Source: Betaproteobacteria bacterium HGW-Betaproteobacteria-7
GTDB lineage: Bacteria > Pseudomonadota > Gammaproteobacteria > Burkholderiales > Rhodocyclaceae
Reading direction: 5' to 3'
DNA: 64,000 nt
NCBI GenBank assembly: GCA_002840765.1
Contig: PHCE01000007.1
Span: 1 to 64,000, forward strand
Position numbers and translations under genes: made by a program
The notes under the pieces: generated by a model
Told to the model about the DNA's origin: nothing
Database searches by the model: none
Seen by the model: only the letters and a program-made list of their open reading frames with translations
Shown here: positions 7,769 to 17,574 of the stretch, piece after piece
Layout: each line of letters begins with the position of its first letter
Numbering within the stretch: position 1 is the first letter of the stretch

Positions 7769-10522
7769 TCAGTAGGGCTGGGCGGCCACCGCGGCGTGGC
7801 GCGGTGCAGCCTTCCCCTCCAGCGCGGCGACGAGGCTGTGTACGTCGTCGAAGTGGTGGTCACCGAGCTCGATGCGATGCATCTCGGCGCGCACCGGGGT
7901 GCCGGCGAGTGGTGGCGCGACGTCGAGGCGGCTGGCATCGAGGCTGTCGCTGGTCTCGCCCAGCACCAGGAAGTCGTCGCCCATGATGCGGAAGACCAGG
8001 GCTTGCGGACAGGCCGTGCTCAGCTCGGTAGCCACCTCGCGCAGCAGGCGGTCGCCGCTGTCCCAGCCGTGCAGGGCGTTATAGGCGGAGACGTGGCGCA
8101 GCAACACGAGACAGGCGCTGCGCGGGTATGGCGCCGGCGTATTGCGCAGCACGAATTCGAGATAGGCGCCGTTGAAGACGCCGGTGAGCGGATCGTTGAA
8201 GAAGTAGGCGAAGCGCTGGCGCTCGAGCGCCGTCTTTGGCATTGGGTCTTCACTGGTGGGCGGGACGATGTCGGCGAGCGCCTCGAGCGCGGCGTCGATC
8301 ACGTGCGGGTCATAGTGGATGCCGGCGAGCGAGCGCAATTCGGCCAGCGCTTCATTGACGCTCTTGCGCGGCTTGTAGATGCGGTTCGAGGTCATCGCGT
8401 CAAAGGCGTCGGCGACCGCCATGATGCGTGACAGGAAGGGAATCGCCTCGCCTTTCAGCCGCGCCGGGTAGCCGCTGCCGTCGATCCACTCGTGGTGATG
8501 GCGCATCACCTCGGCCAGCTGGCGGTAGGTGGCGATGCTGGCCAGCGTTTCATAGCCGACGGTGACGTGCTGTTTGATGAGCTCGTATTCGAGCGGCGTC
8601 AGGCGTCCGGGTTTGAGCAGGACTGCGTCCGGAATCACGATCTTGCCGATGTCGTGCAGCGTCGCGGCATGCGTCAGGCAGGCCATGTCGTCGGCGCTCA
8701 GCTCCAGGCGCTGGCCGATCAGCGCGCAGTACTCGGCCACGCGCCGCGTATGGCCGGCGGTGTAGGTGTCGCGCTTCTCGATCATGTCGACGAAGGAGAG
8801 GATCGTCTCCTCGTAGTTGCTGATGCGCTCCTGCTGCAAGCGGGTGGCTTCGGCCCGCTGAGTGAAGGCGTGCAGCGCGAAGCCGAGGTCGCCGGCCAGC
8901 TGTTCCAGCATCGCCATCTCCTCGGTGTCGAAGCCGGCGGCGTGGGCGGTGACGACGCACAGCACGCCGTCCGCCGCAGCGAATGCATCGGCCCGCAGGG
9001 GCAGGGCGGCGACCGCGGTGCCGGCCTCGCTGCTGCTGACCGCGCTGCAGTTGTCGCGGAAGGCGCGGGCGGCGGTGTCGTTGCCCGCCGGCGTCGCGGC
9101 GTGGGCGATGAGTTCGGCACTGCCGTACGAGCGCGCCGTGCTCTCCAGCCGGCCGTCGTGGGCGAGGGCGGCCCAGGCGAAGCGGTAGTCGCGATGGGCG
9201 GCGAGACGGTCGCAGCTGGCCGTCAGCATGTCTGCCGGGGCGTCGGAGGTGATGATGATCTGATTGACGTCGGCGACCGTCTCGACGATGCCGCGCAAGT
9301 GTTGTTCGCGCTGCAGCAGGGTCTCCACGCGTTCGGTACGCTCGGCCACGCGCTGCTCGAGTGAGGCGTTCAGTTGCTCCAGCTCCCCCTGCTGTACGCG
9401 CAGGCGCCGGTTCAGGCGCCCGAAGCGGGCGCTGGCGCCGAGGGCGAGCAGCAGCGCCAGCAGCGCGGCGGTGGCATGTGGCCAATACTGGCGCAGCACC
9501 TCGGCCGGGCTGACCTGGCGCAGATGGCGGTAGGGGCCGATGCGCAGTTCCCGGAGCGCATCGTGCACCGGCTGATAGTTGAGCGGCAGCGACCAGCCGG
9601 CCTGCCCGGTCGGCGCCGTGGAGACGTCTTGCGGCATTTGCAGCAGGGCGACCGCGACGTCCACCGCGAGCGCTTCGGGAACGCCGGCGAGCCGCGCCAG
9701 CGGCCACTCCGGATAGAGGGCGGTGCTGAGCAGGAAGGGAAAATGCTCGACCCGCCGTTCGGCGAGTACGTGGAAGTCCGACAGCACGATGCTGCCTTCG
9801 CGCGCCATGCTTTCCAGGGTGCCGGTGCGGGCCGTACCCGCGGCAACCTGCCCGTCACGCACAGCCAGCACCACTGCGTCGTGGGTGCCGCGGAAGTCGA
9901 CGCGCTCGAGATGGCGCTCGGGATCGATGCCTTGGTGCAGCAGTTCGCGCCAGCCCGCGTGCCAGCCGCCGAAGGAGCCGGCATCGACGGCGGCGAAGGG
10001 CTTGCCGCGCAGATCCGCGATGCTGCGCACGTCGCGGCGGTCGGCGCGGGTGAAAATGACGCCGCCGAAAGCGCTCGTTTCGTCACCGGTCGGCTCCCGC
10101 GTGCGCAACGTGACGACCGGCGTTGCGCGATAGAGCATCTCGAGTTCGACGTAATAGGCCGAGTTGGCCAGCACGAAGTCGATGCGTCGCTGGCGCACGG
10201 CGAGATGGATGTCGTCGAAGGCCAGCGGGACGATGGCGAAGCGGTGCTGCGGCAGCTGGCGGGCGAGGTAGTCGGCCATCGGCTGCCAGTCGTTCAGTGC
10301 CCGTTCGGCGCCGCGCATCGCCAGCACGCCGATGCGCACATCGTCGGCGCGGGCGGCCTGCGTGCTGGCCAGGGCGAGGCAGAAAGCCAGCAACGTGGCC
10401 GCCAGCCAGCGCGTCAGCGAGTCGCGGCGCGTGGGTTCGGGTGAGGCGGGGGAACGAAGGGTTGCAGCAGTCATGGGACGGCACGGTCGGATGATGAGCC
10501 GGACGCTTAGAGAATACCCCAC
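7769..10522 (-). CDS. PhnD-like periplasmic domain + TM + GAF + HD-GYP + degenerate GGDEF signalling protein
   Basis: N-terminal RIGVLAMRGAERALNDWQPMADYL; HDIGKIVIPD and HHEWIDGSGYP; C-terminal RIMGDDFLVL in place of GGDEF. Confidence 0.88.
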   Translation of the reverse strand: MGYSLSVRLIIRPCRPMTAATLRSPASPEPTRRDSLTRWLAATLLAFCLALASTQAARADDVRIGVLAMRGAERALNDWQPMADYLARQLPQHRFAIVPLAFDDIHLAVRQRRIDFVLANSAYYVELEMLYRATPVVTLRTREPTGDETSAFGGVIFTRADRRDVRSIADLRGKPFAAVDAGSFGGWHAGWRELLHQGIDPERHLERVDFRGTHDAVVLAVRDGQVAAGTARTGTLESMAREGSIVLSDFHVLAERRVEHFPFLLSTALYPEWPLARLAGVPEALAVDVAVALLQMPQDVSTAPTGQAGWSLPLNYQPVHDALRELRIGPYRHLRQVSPAEVLRQYWPHATAALLALLLALGASARFGRLNRRLRVQQGELEQLNASLEQRVAERTERVETLLQREQHLRGIVETVADVNQIIITSDAPADMLTASCDRLAAHRDYRFAWAALAHDGRLESTARSYGSAELIAHAATPAGNDTAARAFRDNCSAVSSSEAGTAVAALPLRADAFAAADGVLCVVTAHAAGFDTEEMAMLEQLAGDLGFALHAFTQRAEATRLQQERISNYEETILSFVDMIEKRDTYTAGHTRRVAEYCALIGQRLELSADDMACLTHAATLHDIGKIVIPDAVLLKPGRLTPLEYELIKQHVTVGYETLASIATYRQLAEVMRHHHEWIDGSGYPARLKGEAIPFLSRIMAVADAFDAMTSNRIYKPRKSVNEALAELRSLAGIHYDPHVIDAALEALADIVPPTSEDPMPKTALERQRFAYFFNDPLTGVFNGAYLEFVLRNTPAPYPRSACLVLLRHVSAYNALHGWDSGDRLLREVATELSTACPQALVFRIMGDDFLVLGETSDSLDASRLDVAPPLAGTPVRAEMHRIELGDHHFDDVHSLVAALEGKAAPRHAAVAAQPY

Positions 10523-10596
10523 ATCGTCCAGGGGTATCCGGCAATAAATAACGAATGCCTTGCGCTAGCAGGCCGACCGTGGCTTCCCGGTCTGCC

Positions 10597-11433
10597 TCAG
10601 CCCTTGAGGGCGGCGATCAGCGAAGCGACTTCTTCGGCGGAGTCGGCGAGGATGCTGCTGAGTTCCTCACCGTCCACCAGCAGGTCGATATCCGCCTCGA
10701 CACCCTGGCGGCCGAGTCCGGAGAGTTCGGCCAGCGGCGATTCGATGGTGGTCAGGCGACCGGCCAGCAGCAGGGTGTCGCCGAGCGACTCGGCCGGCAT
10801 GGCCAGATAACCGCCCCACAGCGTTTCCATGGCTTCCTGTACGGATTCGGGAACTTCCAGAGCGCGTAGCACGCAGCGGCCGACCTGGGCCTCGCGGTCA
10901 CCGATCCAGCTATCCAGATCGCTCTCGAGCAGGCCGGGGAAAGCCGCGGCGCGGGCGATCAGGTAGAAGCCGCCGACCTCATGGACGATGCCGGCGAAGA
11001 AGGCAGCCTCGGGGTCCTGATGCGTGATGCGGCGGGCGATGACGCGGGCCAGGGCGGCGACATGGGCCGTGTGCTCCCACAGTCGGGCGGCTATGGCGCG
11101 ATGTTCCGGTGTCTGCGCCAGTCCCTGCATCTGGCCGACGACGACGGCGACGGCCAGCGTGCGCAAGGTATTGAAACCGAGCCGCGAGATGGCGCTGCGC
11201 AGATCCGTGGTGGTTCGGCCCGAGAGGTTGTAGGCCACCGAGTTGGCGATGGCGACGACGCGGGCGGCGAGCAGCGGCTCGGCCGAGATCAGCTTGCTCA
11301 ACTGTTCGATCGAGCAATCGGGATCGTCGATCAGGCGCCGGACGCGCAGGGCGATCTCGGCATGGGTGGGAAAAACCATGTTGCCGCGCTCGGCATCCGT
11401 GGTGATGGTTTGCAGCGCACCTGCGACATCCAT
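10597..11433 (-). CDS. HDOD domain protein
   Basis: ISAEPLLAARVVAIANSVAYN...ISRLGFNTLRTLAVAVVV...FFAGIVHEVGGFYL. Confidence 0.82.
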   Translation of the reverse strand: MDVAGALQTITTDAERGNMVFPTHAEIALRVRRLIDDPDCSIEQLSKLISAEPLLAARVVAIANSVAYNLSGRTTTDLRSAISRLGFNTLRTLAVAVVVGQMQGLAQTPEHRAIAARLWEHTAHVAALARVIARRITHQDPEAAFFAGIVHEVGGFYLIARAAAFPGLLESDLDSWIGDREAQVGRCVLRALEVPESVQEAMETLWGGYLAMPAESLGDTLLLAGRLTTIESPLAELSGLGRQGVEADIDLLVDGEELSSILADSAEEVASLIAALKG

Positions 11434-11634
11434 GGCTAGTCCTCTTTCGCAAAGTCTGATCGTGATGATAGCCAAAGCACTGGCTTCGGCCAATTGGGCC
11501 ACCGGGTCGGTGCCCACGTCAATAGCAGCAGCCGACGATCGCGCGATCAGCCCTTGCTCCATACCGCCACGTATGGTCTAGAATCGTCCGTGCCGGCTGA
11601 AGCAGTTCGTTTCGCCCCTATCTTCGTGAATGCC

Positions 11635-12126
11635 ATGACTCCCAGTTCGCCCCAGAACCGCCGCTCGGCCGCCGAGCAACGCCGCCTCGAATCCATGCTG
11701 CGCGATGTTTTTGAACACCGCCTGCGCTTCAACGAAGTGCTCGGCCTGCGCGTCGTCACCTTCGCCCCCGAGGCACCGCAACTGGCCTTCGACATGCGCC
11801 CGGAACTGATCGGCCACTACCTGCACGGCCGCCTGCACGGCGGTGTGATTGCTGCCGCTCTCGACACGGTCGGCGGCTTTGCAGTCACCGTCGGCATTGC
11901 CGAAAAATTCAACAGCGAGACGGCGGAGCAGGTCGGTCACCGCTTCGGCCGCATCGGCACCATCGATCTGCGGGCTGATTACCTGCACCAGGGCATCGGC
12001 CAGACGTTTACGGCCACCGGCCGGATTACCCGTCTCGGTGGCCGTATCGGCTCGGTGCAGATGACCCTGGAAAATGAAGACGGCCTGCTGATCGCAACCG
12101 GCAGCGCCGCCTACGTGGTCAGTTAA
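11635..12126 (+). CDS. Thioesterase, hot-dog fold (PaaI/YiiD-C like)
   Basis: HYLHGRLHGGVIAAALDTVGGFAV; DLRADYLHQG; ATGSAAYVV. Confidence 0.82.
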   Translation: MTPSSPQNRRSAAEQRRLESMLRDVFEHRLRFNEVLGLRVVTFAPEAPQLAFDMRPELIGHYLHGRLHGGVIAAALDTVGGFAVTVGIAEKFNSETAEQVGHRFGRIGTIDLRADYLHQGIGQTFTATGRITRLGGRIGSVQMTLENEDGLLIATGSAAYVVS

Positions 12127-13262
12127 AGGATCGGTACGCCCTGGTGTTCGCCGCGCTCGAACACCACATTGGCGCGGCCGACGATCAGCGGATCGAGATT
12201 GCCGATGCGGGCCGTGTCCTTGTTGGTGTACGGCAGCTTGTGCAGCACGTAGCGCATGGCATTGAGCCGTGCGCGCTTCTTGCAGTTCGACTTGATCACC
12301 GTCCACGGCGCGTCGGCGGTGTCGGTGTGGAAGAACATCGCTTCCTTGGCCTTGGTGTAGTCGCCCCACTTGTCGAGCGAGGCCATGTCGATGGGTGACA
12401 GCTTCCACTGCTTGAGCGGATGCACCTTGCGCTCGCCAAACCGCCGGCGCTGCTCATCGCGGCTGACCGAGAACCAGAACTTGATCAGGTGCGTGCCGTT
12501 GCGTGCGAGCATGCGTTCGAACTCGGGTGCCTGACGGACAAATTCGGAATACTCGAAGTCGGTGCAGAAGCCCATCACCCGTTCGACGCCGGCGCGGTTG
12601 TACCAGGAGCGGTCGAAGAGCACGATCTCGCCGTTGGTCGGCAGGTGCTGCACGTAGCGCTGGAAATACCACTGGCCGCGCTCGATTTCCGAGGGTTTTT
12701 CCAGGGCAACCACGCGCGCCCCCCGTGGATTCAGGTGTTCCATGAAGCGCTTGATGGTGCCGCCCTTGCCGGCCGCATCGCGGCCTTCGAAGAGGATGAC
12801 CACCTTCTGCCCGGTTTCCTTGACCCAGGCCTGCAGTTTCAGCAACTCGACCTGCAGGCGGTACTTCTGCCGTTCGTAATTGCGTCGCTGCATCAGGTTT
12901 TTGTACGGGTAGCCGCCCTGGCGCCAGTCGGCAGCCAGTTCCTCGTCCGGGTTGATGGCGACGCTGTCGGCCGCGACGCGCTGCTGGCGCAGCAGGCCCT
13001 TGAGCAGGGCGACGGACTCTTCAGCCGGGACGCCGGCAAGCACGTCCTGCAGGGCGCCGAGTTTGGTCGTCCGGGCGCCCTCGGTGGCGGCACCGACGGC
13101 AAAGTTTTCGATGCCGGGGGCGCTCAGCACCGGTGGCACGTCGCCGCGGCTGACTTGGCGCCGGCGGGGAGCGCGTGGCTTGGCGGAACTGCTCTCGACG
13201 CTGGGCTTGACCGAAGCGGTGGCGGCCGTTCGCGGGGCATCATTTTTTTTTCGGGTGACCAT
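12123..13262 (-). CDS. ppk2: Polyphosphate kinase 2
   Basis: VVILFEGRDAAGKGGTIKRFMEHLNPRGARVVAL; FDRSWYNRAGVERVMGFC. Confidence 0.95.
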   Translation of the reverse strand: MVTRKKNDAPRTAATASVKPSVESSSAKPRAPRRRQVSRGDVPPVLSAPGIENFAVGAATEGARTTKLGALQDVLAGVPAEESVALLKGLLRQQRVAADSVAINPDEELAADWRQGGYPYKNLMQRRNYERQKYRLQVELLKLQAWVKETGQKVVILFEGRDAAGKGGTIKRFMEHLNPRGARVVALEKPSEIERGQWYFQRYVQHLPTNGEIVLFDRSWYNRAGVERVMGFCTDFEYSEFVRQAPEFERMLARNGTHLIKFWFSVSRDEQRRRFGERKVHPLKQWKLSPIDMASLDKWGDYTKAKEAMFFHTDTADAPWTVIKSNCKKRARLNAMRYVLHKLPYTNKDTARIGNLDPLIVGRANVVFERGEHQGVPIL

Positions 13263-13752
13263 GTTTCTCTCCGGATGGGTTACTGCTCGCCTTCAGTTTG
13301 CGGAATACCGGGCCCCATGTAGGGTGTCCAGCCTCCGCCGGCGTCAGGTCGAAATTGTTATCGGCATCAATGGCCTTGCCGAATTCTTCGCGGCATAGGC
13401 GCGAACGACCACCGACGCAGTGCATGAAAGCCAGGTATTTGTGCGCTTGCGCCCTGCTTTGCGCATCTGGAAGGTTGAGTGCCAAAGCTGACTGAATCTG
13501 GCGGGCAGCCAATTTGTAGCTGCCGTTCTCGTAATCAGCAATGCCGGCCGCCAGCGCCAGTTGTGCCTTGCTGGATTCTATCGGTGGCGAAGGGGATTCG
13601 GCCGGCGCGGCAGCGCTATCGGTGGGCGGGGGGGGCGCTGTAGCGGGAAGCTGGGCACAGGCGGAGCAAATCAAGGCCAAGGTGAGTCGGCAGAGCAGGT
13701 GGCGCAGACAATGGGTTGAAGTCATCGCAAAAGGGTTCAAGTTCCGTGTCAT
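13240..13752 (-). CDS. TssQ-like T6SS-associated lipoprotein (TPR-type)
   Basis: Lipobox-like LICSACAQ; HKYLAFMHCVGGRSRLCREEFGKAIDADNNFDLTPAEAGHPTWGPVFRK; ATGA overlap with kinase gene. Confidence 0.65.
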   Translation of the reverse strand: MTRNLNPFAMTSTHCLRHLLCRLTLALICSACAQLPATAPPPPTDSAAAPAESPSPPIESSKAQLALAAGIADYENGSYKLAARQIQSALALNLPDAQSRAQAHKYLAFMHCVGGRSRLCREEFGKAIDADNNFDLTPAEAGHPTWGPVFRKLKASSNPSGEKHGHPKKK

Positions 13753-15152
13753 TCGAATTTGTGCTTGATGCGCAGCGTGGTGCTGGCGGTTATATCTACC
13801 TGACGTCGGTAGGGGGTAAAACTGCTATTGCGGATTTCGATCTTGTACTTGCCGGGCGGTAAGCGAAGTTCGTTGAGTGGTGGCGATACGCCGCGCATTT
13901 TGCCATTCACGTGAATCTCGCCCCAGGGGGCGATGGCAAGCCGGACGGTCCCGCTGGCTGGTGGCGGGGCTGCATCTTCATTCGTTGTCGTGGCGACCGG
14001 TTGTGCCGGTACTTCAGGCGTTGCGGTAACTGGCGCTTCCGTAGTCTGGAGGGGTGGTGAGACGGCTGGTGGGGCGGCAATGTCGGCAACGGGCTGCGCG
14101 CTGTCAATGCTCTGCGAAGGAGTGGCTGCAGGCGCCGGCTCGTCGGAAAAATACAATACGGAGCCGACGGCGATGCCGGCAACGACCAGCGTTGGCAAGC
14201 CGAAGCGAAGGAAGCGGGAAAAACCACCGGCTTCTGCCCGAGTTTTGCTCGCCGACGTGGCAAGGCCCACATCCTTGCCCGTGCTTGTTGCCGATGGGTC
14301 GTTGACCACCCGATCCTTTTGCGCCGACCGCACGACATGCCGCTCCCGGCGCAAAGCTTTCGCCATCTGGGTGGCATTCTGATAACGCTTGTCTGGATCT
14401 TTTGCCAATGCCCGGGCCACAATGCGGTCGAAGCCGTGGGGTATCTGTGCATTGAAGCTGGAGGGCAAGGGCGGCGCGCTATTGAGCACCTGATACAAAA
14501 TGGCGTTCAGGTTGTCGCCGCTGAAGGCGGGCCGTCCCGTCAGCATTTCGTAGAGGACGCCGCCCAGCGAAAATATATCGGAACGGCCATCCGCGCGCAG
14601 GCCGTTGATTTGTTCCGGGGACATGTACTTCGGCGAGCCAAAGGCCATTCCGTCCACTGTCTGCGCCCCCGCCGGGATACTTGCCACACCGAAATCGGCG
14701 ATCTTTACCCGACCATCATCGAAAACCATGATGTTGGCCGGTTTGATGTCGCGATGGATAACGTCGTTGGCGTGGGCAAAAGCCAGTCCGTCGGCAATTC
14801 TGGCGGCAATTTCGGCGCAACGTTCAGGCGGCAGGGCGACACCGGCCTCAAGAATCTCCTGAAGGGTGCGTCCGTTGAGGAACTCCATTGCGATGTAGGC
14901 GAGATCTTCGGTGCGGCCAGCATCATGGATGGTGACAATGTTGGGGTGACTGAGCCGCCCGGCCGATTTGGCTTCGCAGTAGAAGCGTTCCTCGAAGGCT
15001 TTCGTCTCTTCTGGCGACAGGCCGGCACAGCCGATCGTCTTGATAGCCACTGTCCGGTCAATCAAGGGATCGTGGGCGCGATATACCGTTCCCATGGCGC
15101 CCTTGCCTAGGATTCCGGTGATCTTGAAACGGCCGAGTTGGGCGATGGACAT
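13749..15152 (-). CDS. Ser/Thr protein kinase with TM and C-terminal PEGA domain (PpkA-like)
   Basis: Kinase motifs GKGAMGTVYRAHDP, VIHRDIKPANIM, DFGVAS, APE-like SPEQ; PEGA motif VNGKMRGVSPPLNELRLPPGKYKIEI. Confidence 0.92.
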   Translation of the reverse strand: MSIAQLGRFKITGILGKGAMGTVYRAHDPLIDRTVAIKTIGCAGLSPEETKAFEERFYCEAKSAGRLSHPNIVTIHDAGRTEDLAYIAMEFLNGRTLQEILEAGVALPPERCAEIAARIADGLAFAHANDVIHRDIKPANIMVFDDGRVKIADFGVASIPAGAQTVDGMAFGSPKYMSPEQINGLRADGRSDIFSLGGVLYEMLTGRPAFSGDNLNAILYQVLNSAPPLPSSFNAQIPHGFDRIVARALAKDPDKRYQNATQMAKALRRERHVVRSAQKDRVVNDPSATSTGKDVGLATSASKTRAEAGGFSRFLRFGLPTLVVAGIAVGSVLYFSDEPAPAATPSQSIDSAQPVADIAAPPAVSPPLQTTEAPVTATPEVPAQPVATTTNEDAAPPPASGTVRLAIAPWGEIHVNGKMRGVSPPLNELRLPPGKYKIEIRNSSFTPYRRQVDITASTTLRIKHKFE

Positions 15153-15330
15153 GATATTGGGCGTGCGGATTTCGATGTGCAGCAGGGACTATGCGCACTG
15201 CCGCGGTCGATGGTGGATTCTCTGGCTTTGGCTGTCAAGGAATTGCGAAGACAATGTTGTAGACTATGACGATCAGTAATCATTGGCCCATCGGCAAAGT
15301 ATTTTGAGAAAAATAACCTTTCGCTTGGAA

Positions 15331-16128
15331 ATGACGTGCTTGTCGGATAAAGGCAAGGTTCGCGCGCAGAATGAGGATGCAGTGGGCGCTGATCACGAGT
15401 TCGGTATCGCAGTCGTCGCGGACGGGATTGGTGGGCACCGTTCGGGTGAGGTTGCCAGTCGTTTGGCTATCGATGTCGTGCTCAAGCGCTTGCGCATCCG
15501 CATGCAGAAATTCCTGGCGGGAACGGAGCAACCGATGCCGCTGCAGTTTGCCGAGCAGATTGTTGGCGAAGCAAACCTTGAGATTCGCGCTGCGGCAGCC
15601 CGGCAGGCTGAACGTCAGGGCATGGGAACAACCCTTGCCCTGGCGCTCTTTTACGGTCAGCGGGTCGCCCTTCTGCATGTCGGCGATTCCCGCATCTACC
15701 GTCTGCGCGGAGGCTGCCTGCAGGTGCTGACCCGCGATGATTCGCTGCTTAGTGATCAGGTGGAGCGCGGGCTGATCGCCGCCGAAGATACGCGCCGTTC
15801 GCATAATCGCCATCTCGTAACCCAGGCGCTGGGTGCGGCCGATACGGTTTCCGTTCATCTGAACGAAGAAAGTGTTCGCGCGGGCGACGTTTTCCTGCTG
15901 TGTACGGATGGTCTCAGCGATCTGGTCGAAACGACCGATATCGAACTCGTCGTCGATTCGCTGAAGACCAACCTGCCGCTGGCAGCTTCCCAGCTCGTGC
16001 AGCTGGCTTGTGACAATGGCGGCTATGACAACGTCTCGGTAGTGCTGGTGCGTGTGCATGAGGCCACTGATGTGGGCCGCCAGGGTTGGTTTGCCCGCCT
16101 GCTGGCACGACTGACTGGAGGGAAGTGA
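15331..16128 (+). CDS. PP2C-family Ser/Thr phosphatase (PppA/Stp1-like)
   Basis: GKVRAQNEDAVG, VVADGIGGHRSGEVAS, HVGDSRIYRLR, LCTDGLSDLV, DNVSVVLV. Confidence 0.93.
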   Translation: MTCLSDKGKVRAQNEDAVGADHEFGIAVVADGIGGHRSGEVASRLAIDVVLKRLRIRMQKFLAGTEQPMPLQFAEQIVGEANLEIRAAAARQAERQGMGTTLALALFYGQRVALLHVGDSRIYRLRGGCLQVLTRDDSLLSDQVERGLIAAEDTRRSHNRHLVTQALGAADTVSVHLNEESVRAGDVFLLCTDGLSDLVETTDIELVVDSLKTNLPLAASQLVQLACDNGGYDNVSVVLVRVHEATDVGRQGWFARLLARLTGGK

Positions 16129-16130
16129 TC

Positions 16131-16814
16131 GTGGCCAAGTTGGTACTGACAAAGGATGGGAAGGTTCTCGACCAGCACTTCCTGGACAAGGAAAGCATCA
16201 CGGTCGGTAGTGGCCCGGAAAACGATGTCGTGGTGCCGGACCCGGCGCTGAGCCCAGAACACCTGCGCGTCATCAGCATTGGCGAAGATCATATTGCCGA
16301 GAATCTGCAGGGCGATGGCGGCACGCTCATCAATGGCCAGGCGCTCAGCAGACAGATCCTGCAAAACCGTGATGTCATCAACTTTGGCTCGTATCAACTG
16401 GCTTACGTGAATACACGGATGGCTGCCGATATTGACCTCGAGCGCACCATGCTGATTCAAGTAATCCCGCGTGAGCCGGGAGCTGCTGAAGGCGCCCCTC
16501 TTTTCGCCGTTCCCGCCATGCAGCCTCCCAAGGTACGTCTTGCCGAGGGCTATGTCACGATCGAGGCCTGCGAAAGCGGATTCAATCAGGTTGGTGAACG
16601 CATTTTCCTGGAGCGCGTGGTCACCACCTTCGGCACCCCCGGCGAACAATTGGTCCTGTTCACCCGGCGTCCGCAGGGCTATTTCCTCTATCACGTCGAG
16701 GGGCGGAAGCAGCCGCACGTCAATGGCCGGCCGCTGGTTGCCAACGCCGCTCCCTTGCGCAGCGGTGACCGGGTCGTGGCGGCCGGATACCAATTCACCT
16801 TCAGCAGCAAATAG
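16131..16814 (+). CDS. FHA domain protein (GTG start), two FHA-like regions
   Basis: ITVGSGPENDVVVPDPALSPEHLRV; second region ending VNGRPLVANAAPLRSGDRVVAAGYQFTF; GGAGGG RBS before GTG. Confidence 0.8.
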   Translation: MAKLVLTKDGKVLDQHFLDKESITVGSGPENDVVVPDPALSPEHLRVISIGEDHIAENLQGDGGTLINGQALSRQILQNRDVINFGSYQLAYVNTRMAADIDLERTMLIQVIPREPGAAEGAPLFAVPAMQPPKVRLAEGYVTIEACESGFNQVGERIFLERVVTTFGTPGEQLVLFTRRPQGYFLYHVEGRKQPHVNGRPLVANAAPLRSGDRVVAAGYQFTFSSK

Positions 16815-16864
16815 TCTTCCCGGTGGCAGCGTAGGGGGTTCCCACTTTGCTGCTTGCCATCGCC

Positions 16865-17335
16865 TTACTTCGCCATTTTTTCGTCGAGCATTTCGACGGG
16901 GATCATCGCCCGTAGCACCGTCTGCGTCTCGCCGCGTCGGACGCGGTTGGAGAGCCACCACAGGGCACCCTTCTTGATGCTCCATTCGGCCTCGTGACCG
17001 GCTAGCAGCAGCGCTGCCAGGCGCCCTAGCGAGGGTTGGTGGCCAACGATGAGCACGGCGCCGGAAGCCTGCGGCCAGCCGGAGGCGGCAATCAGTTCGG
17101 AGACGCAGGCCTCGGGGCCGATCTTGCGGTGGGTTTCGAAGGGCAGTTGCAGCGCCTGGGCCGTCTGCTGGGTGCGAATTGACGGGCTGACGACGATCCG
17201 CAGATCTTTCGGCTGATGCTGCCGAATCCAGGCAGCCATGGTTTTCGCCTGGCGCTCGCCGCGCTCGCTCAGGCGGCGCTTCAGGTCGTCATCGCCATCT
17301 TCGGCTTCGGCGTGACGCCACAACAGCAGATCCAT
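16865..17335 (-). CDS. sixA: Phosphohistidine phosphatase SixA
   Basis: MDLLLWRHAEAEDG...SERGERQAKTMAAWI...VGHQPSLGRLAALLL. Confidence 0.9.
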   Translation of the reverse strand: MDLLLWRHAEAEDGDDDLKRRLSERGERQAKTMAAWIRQHQPKDLRIVVSPSIRTQQTAQALQLPFETHRKIGPEACVSELIAASGWPQASGAVLIVGHQPSLGRLAALLLAGHEAEWSIKKGALWWLSNRVRRGETQTVLRAMIPVEMLDEKMAK

Positions 17336-17574
17336 GTTCTTGTCTCCGGAAAAGTCCGGCATTGTGCATTCCTCATGTTACGACGGTGTGGCAGCAGTAT
17401 AGGACGCTTGGTCGGGGGCCGGGCCCTGGTGCAAGCGCTTGATTTGTCAGCATCAGGGTTTTCCCGCGAGCTATTGCCAAGTGCCGCGAATCGCCGAATA
17501 CTCGGCGGACGGCCAACCGCTGCCGTCGGTTCGTGCCGGCTGAGTGAAGACAACAACAACCAGAGGAGATAGAC

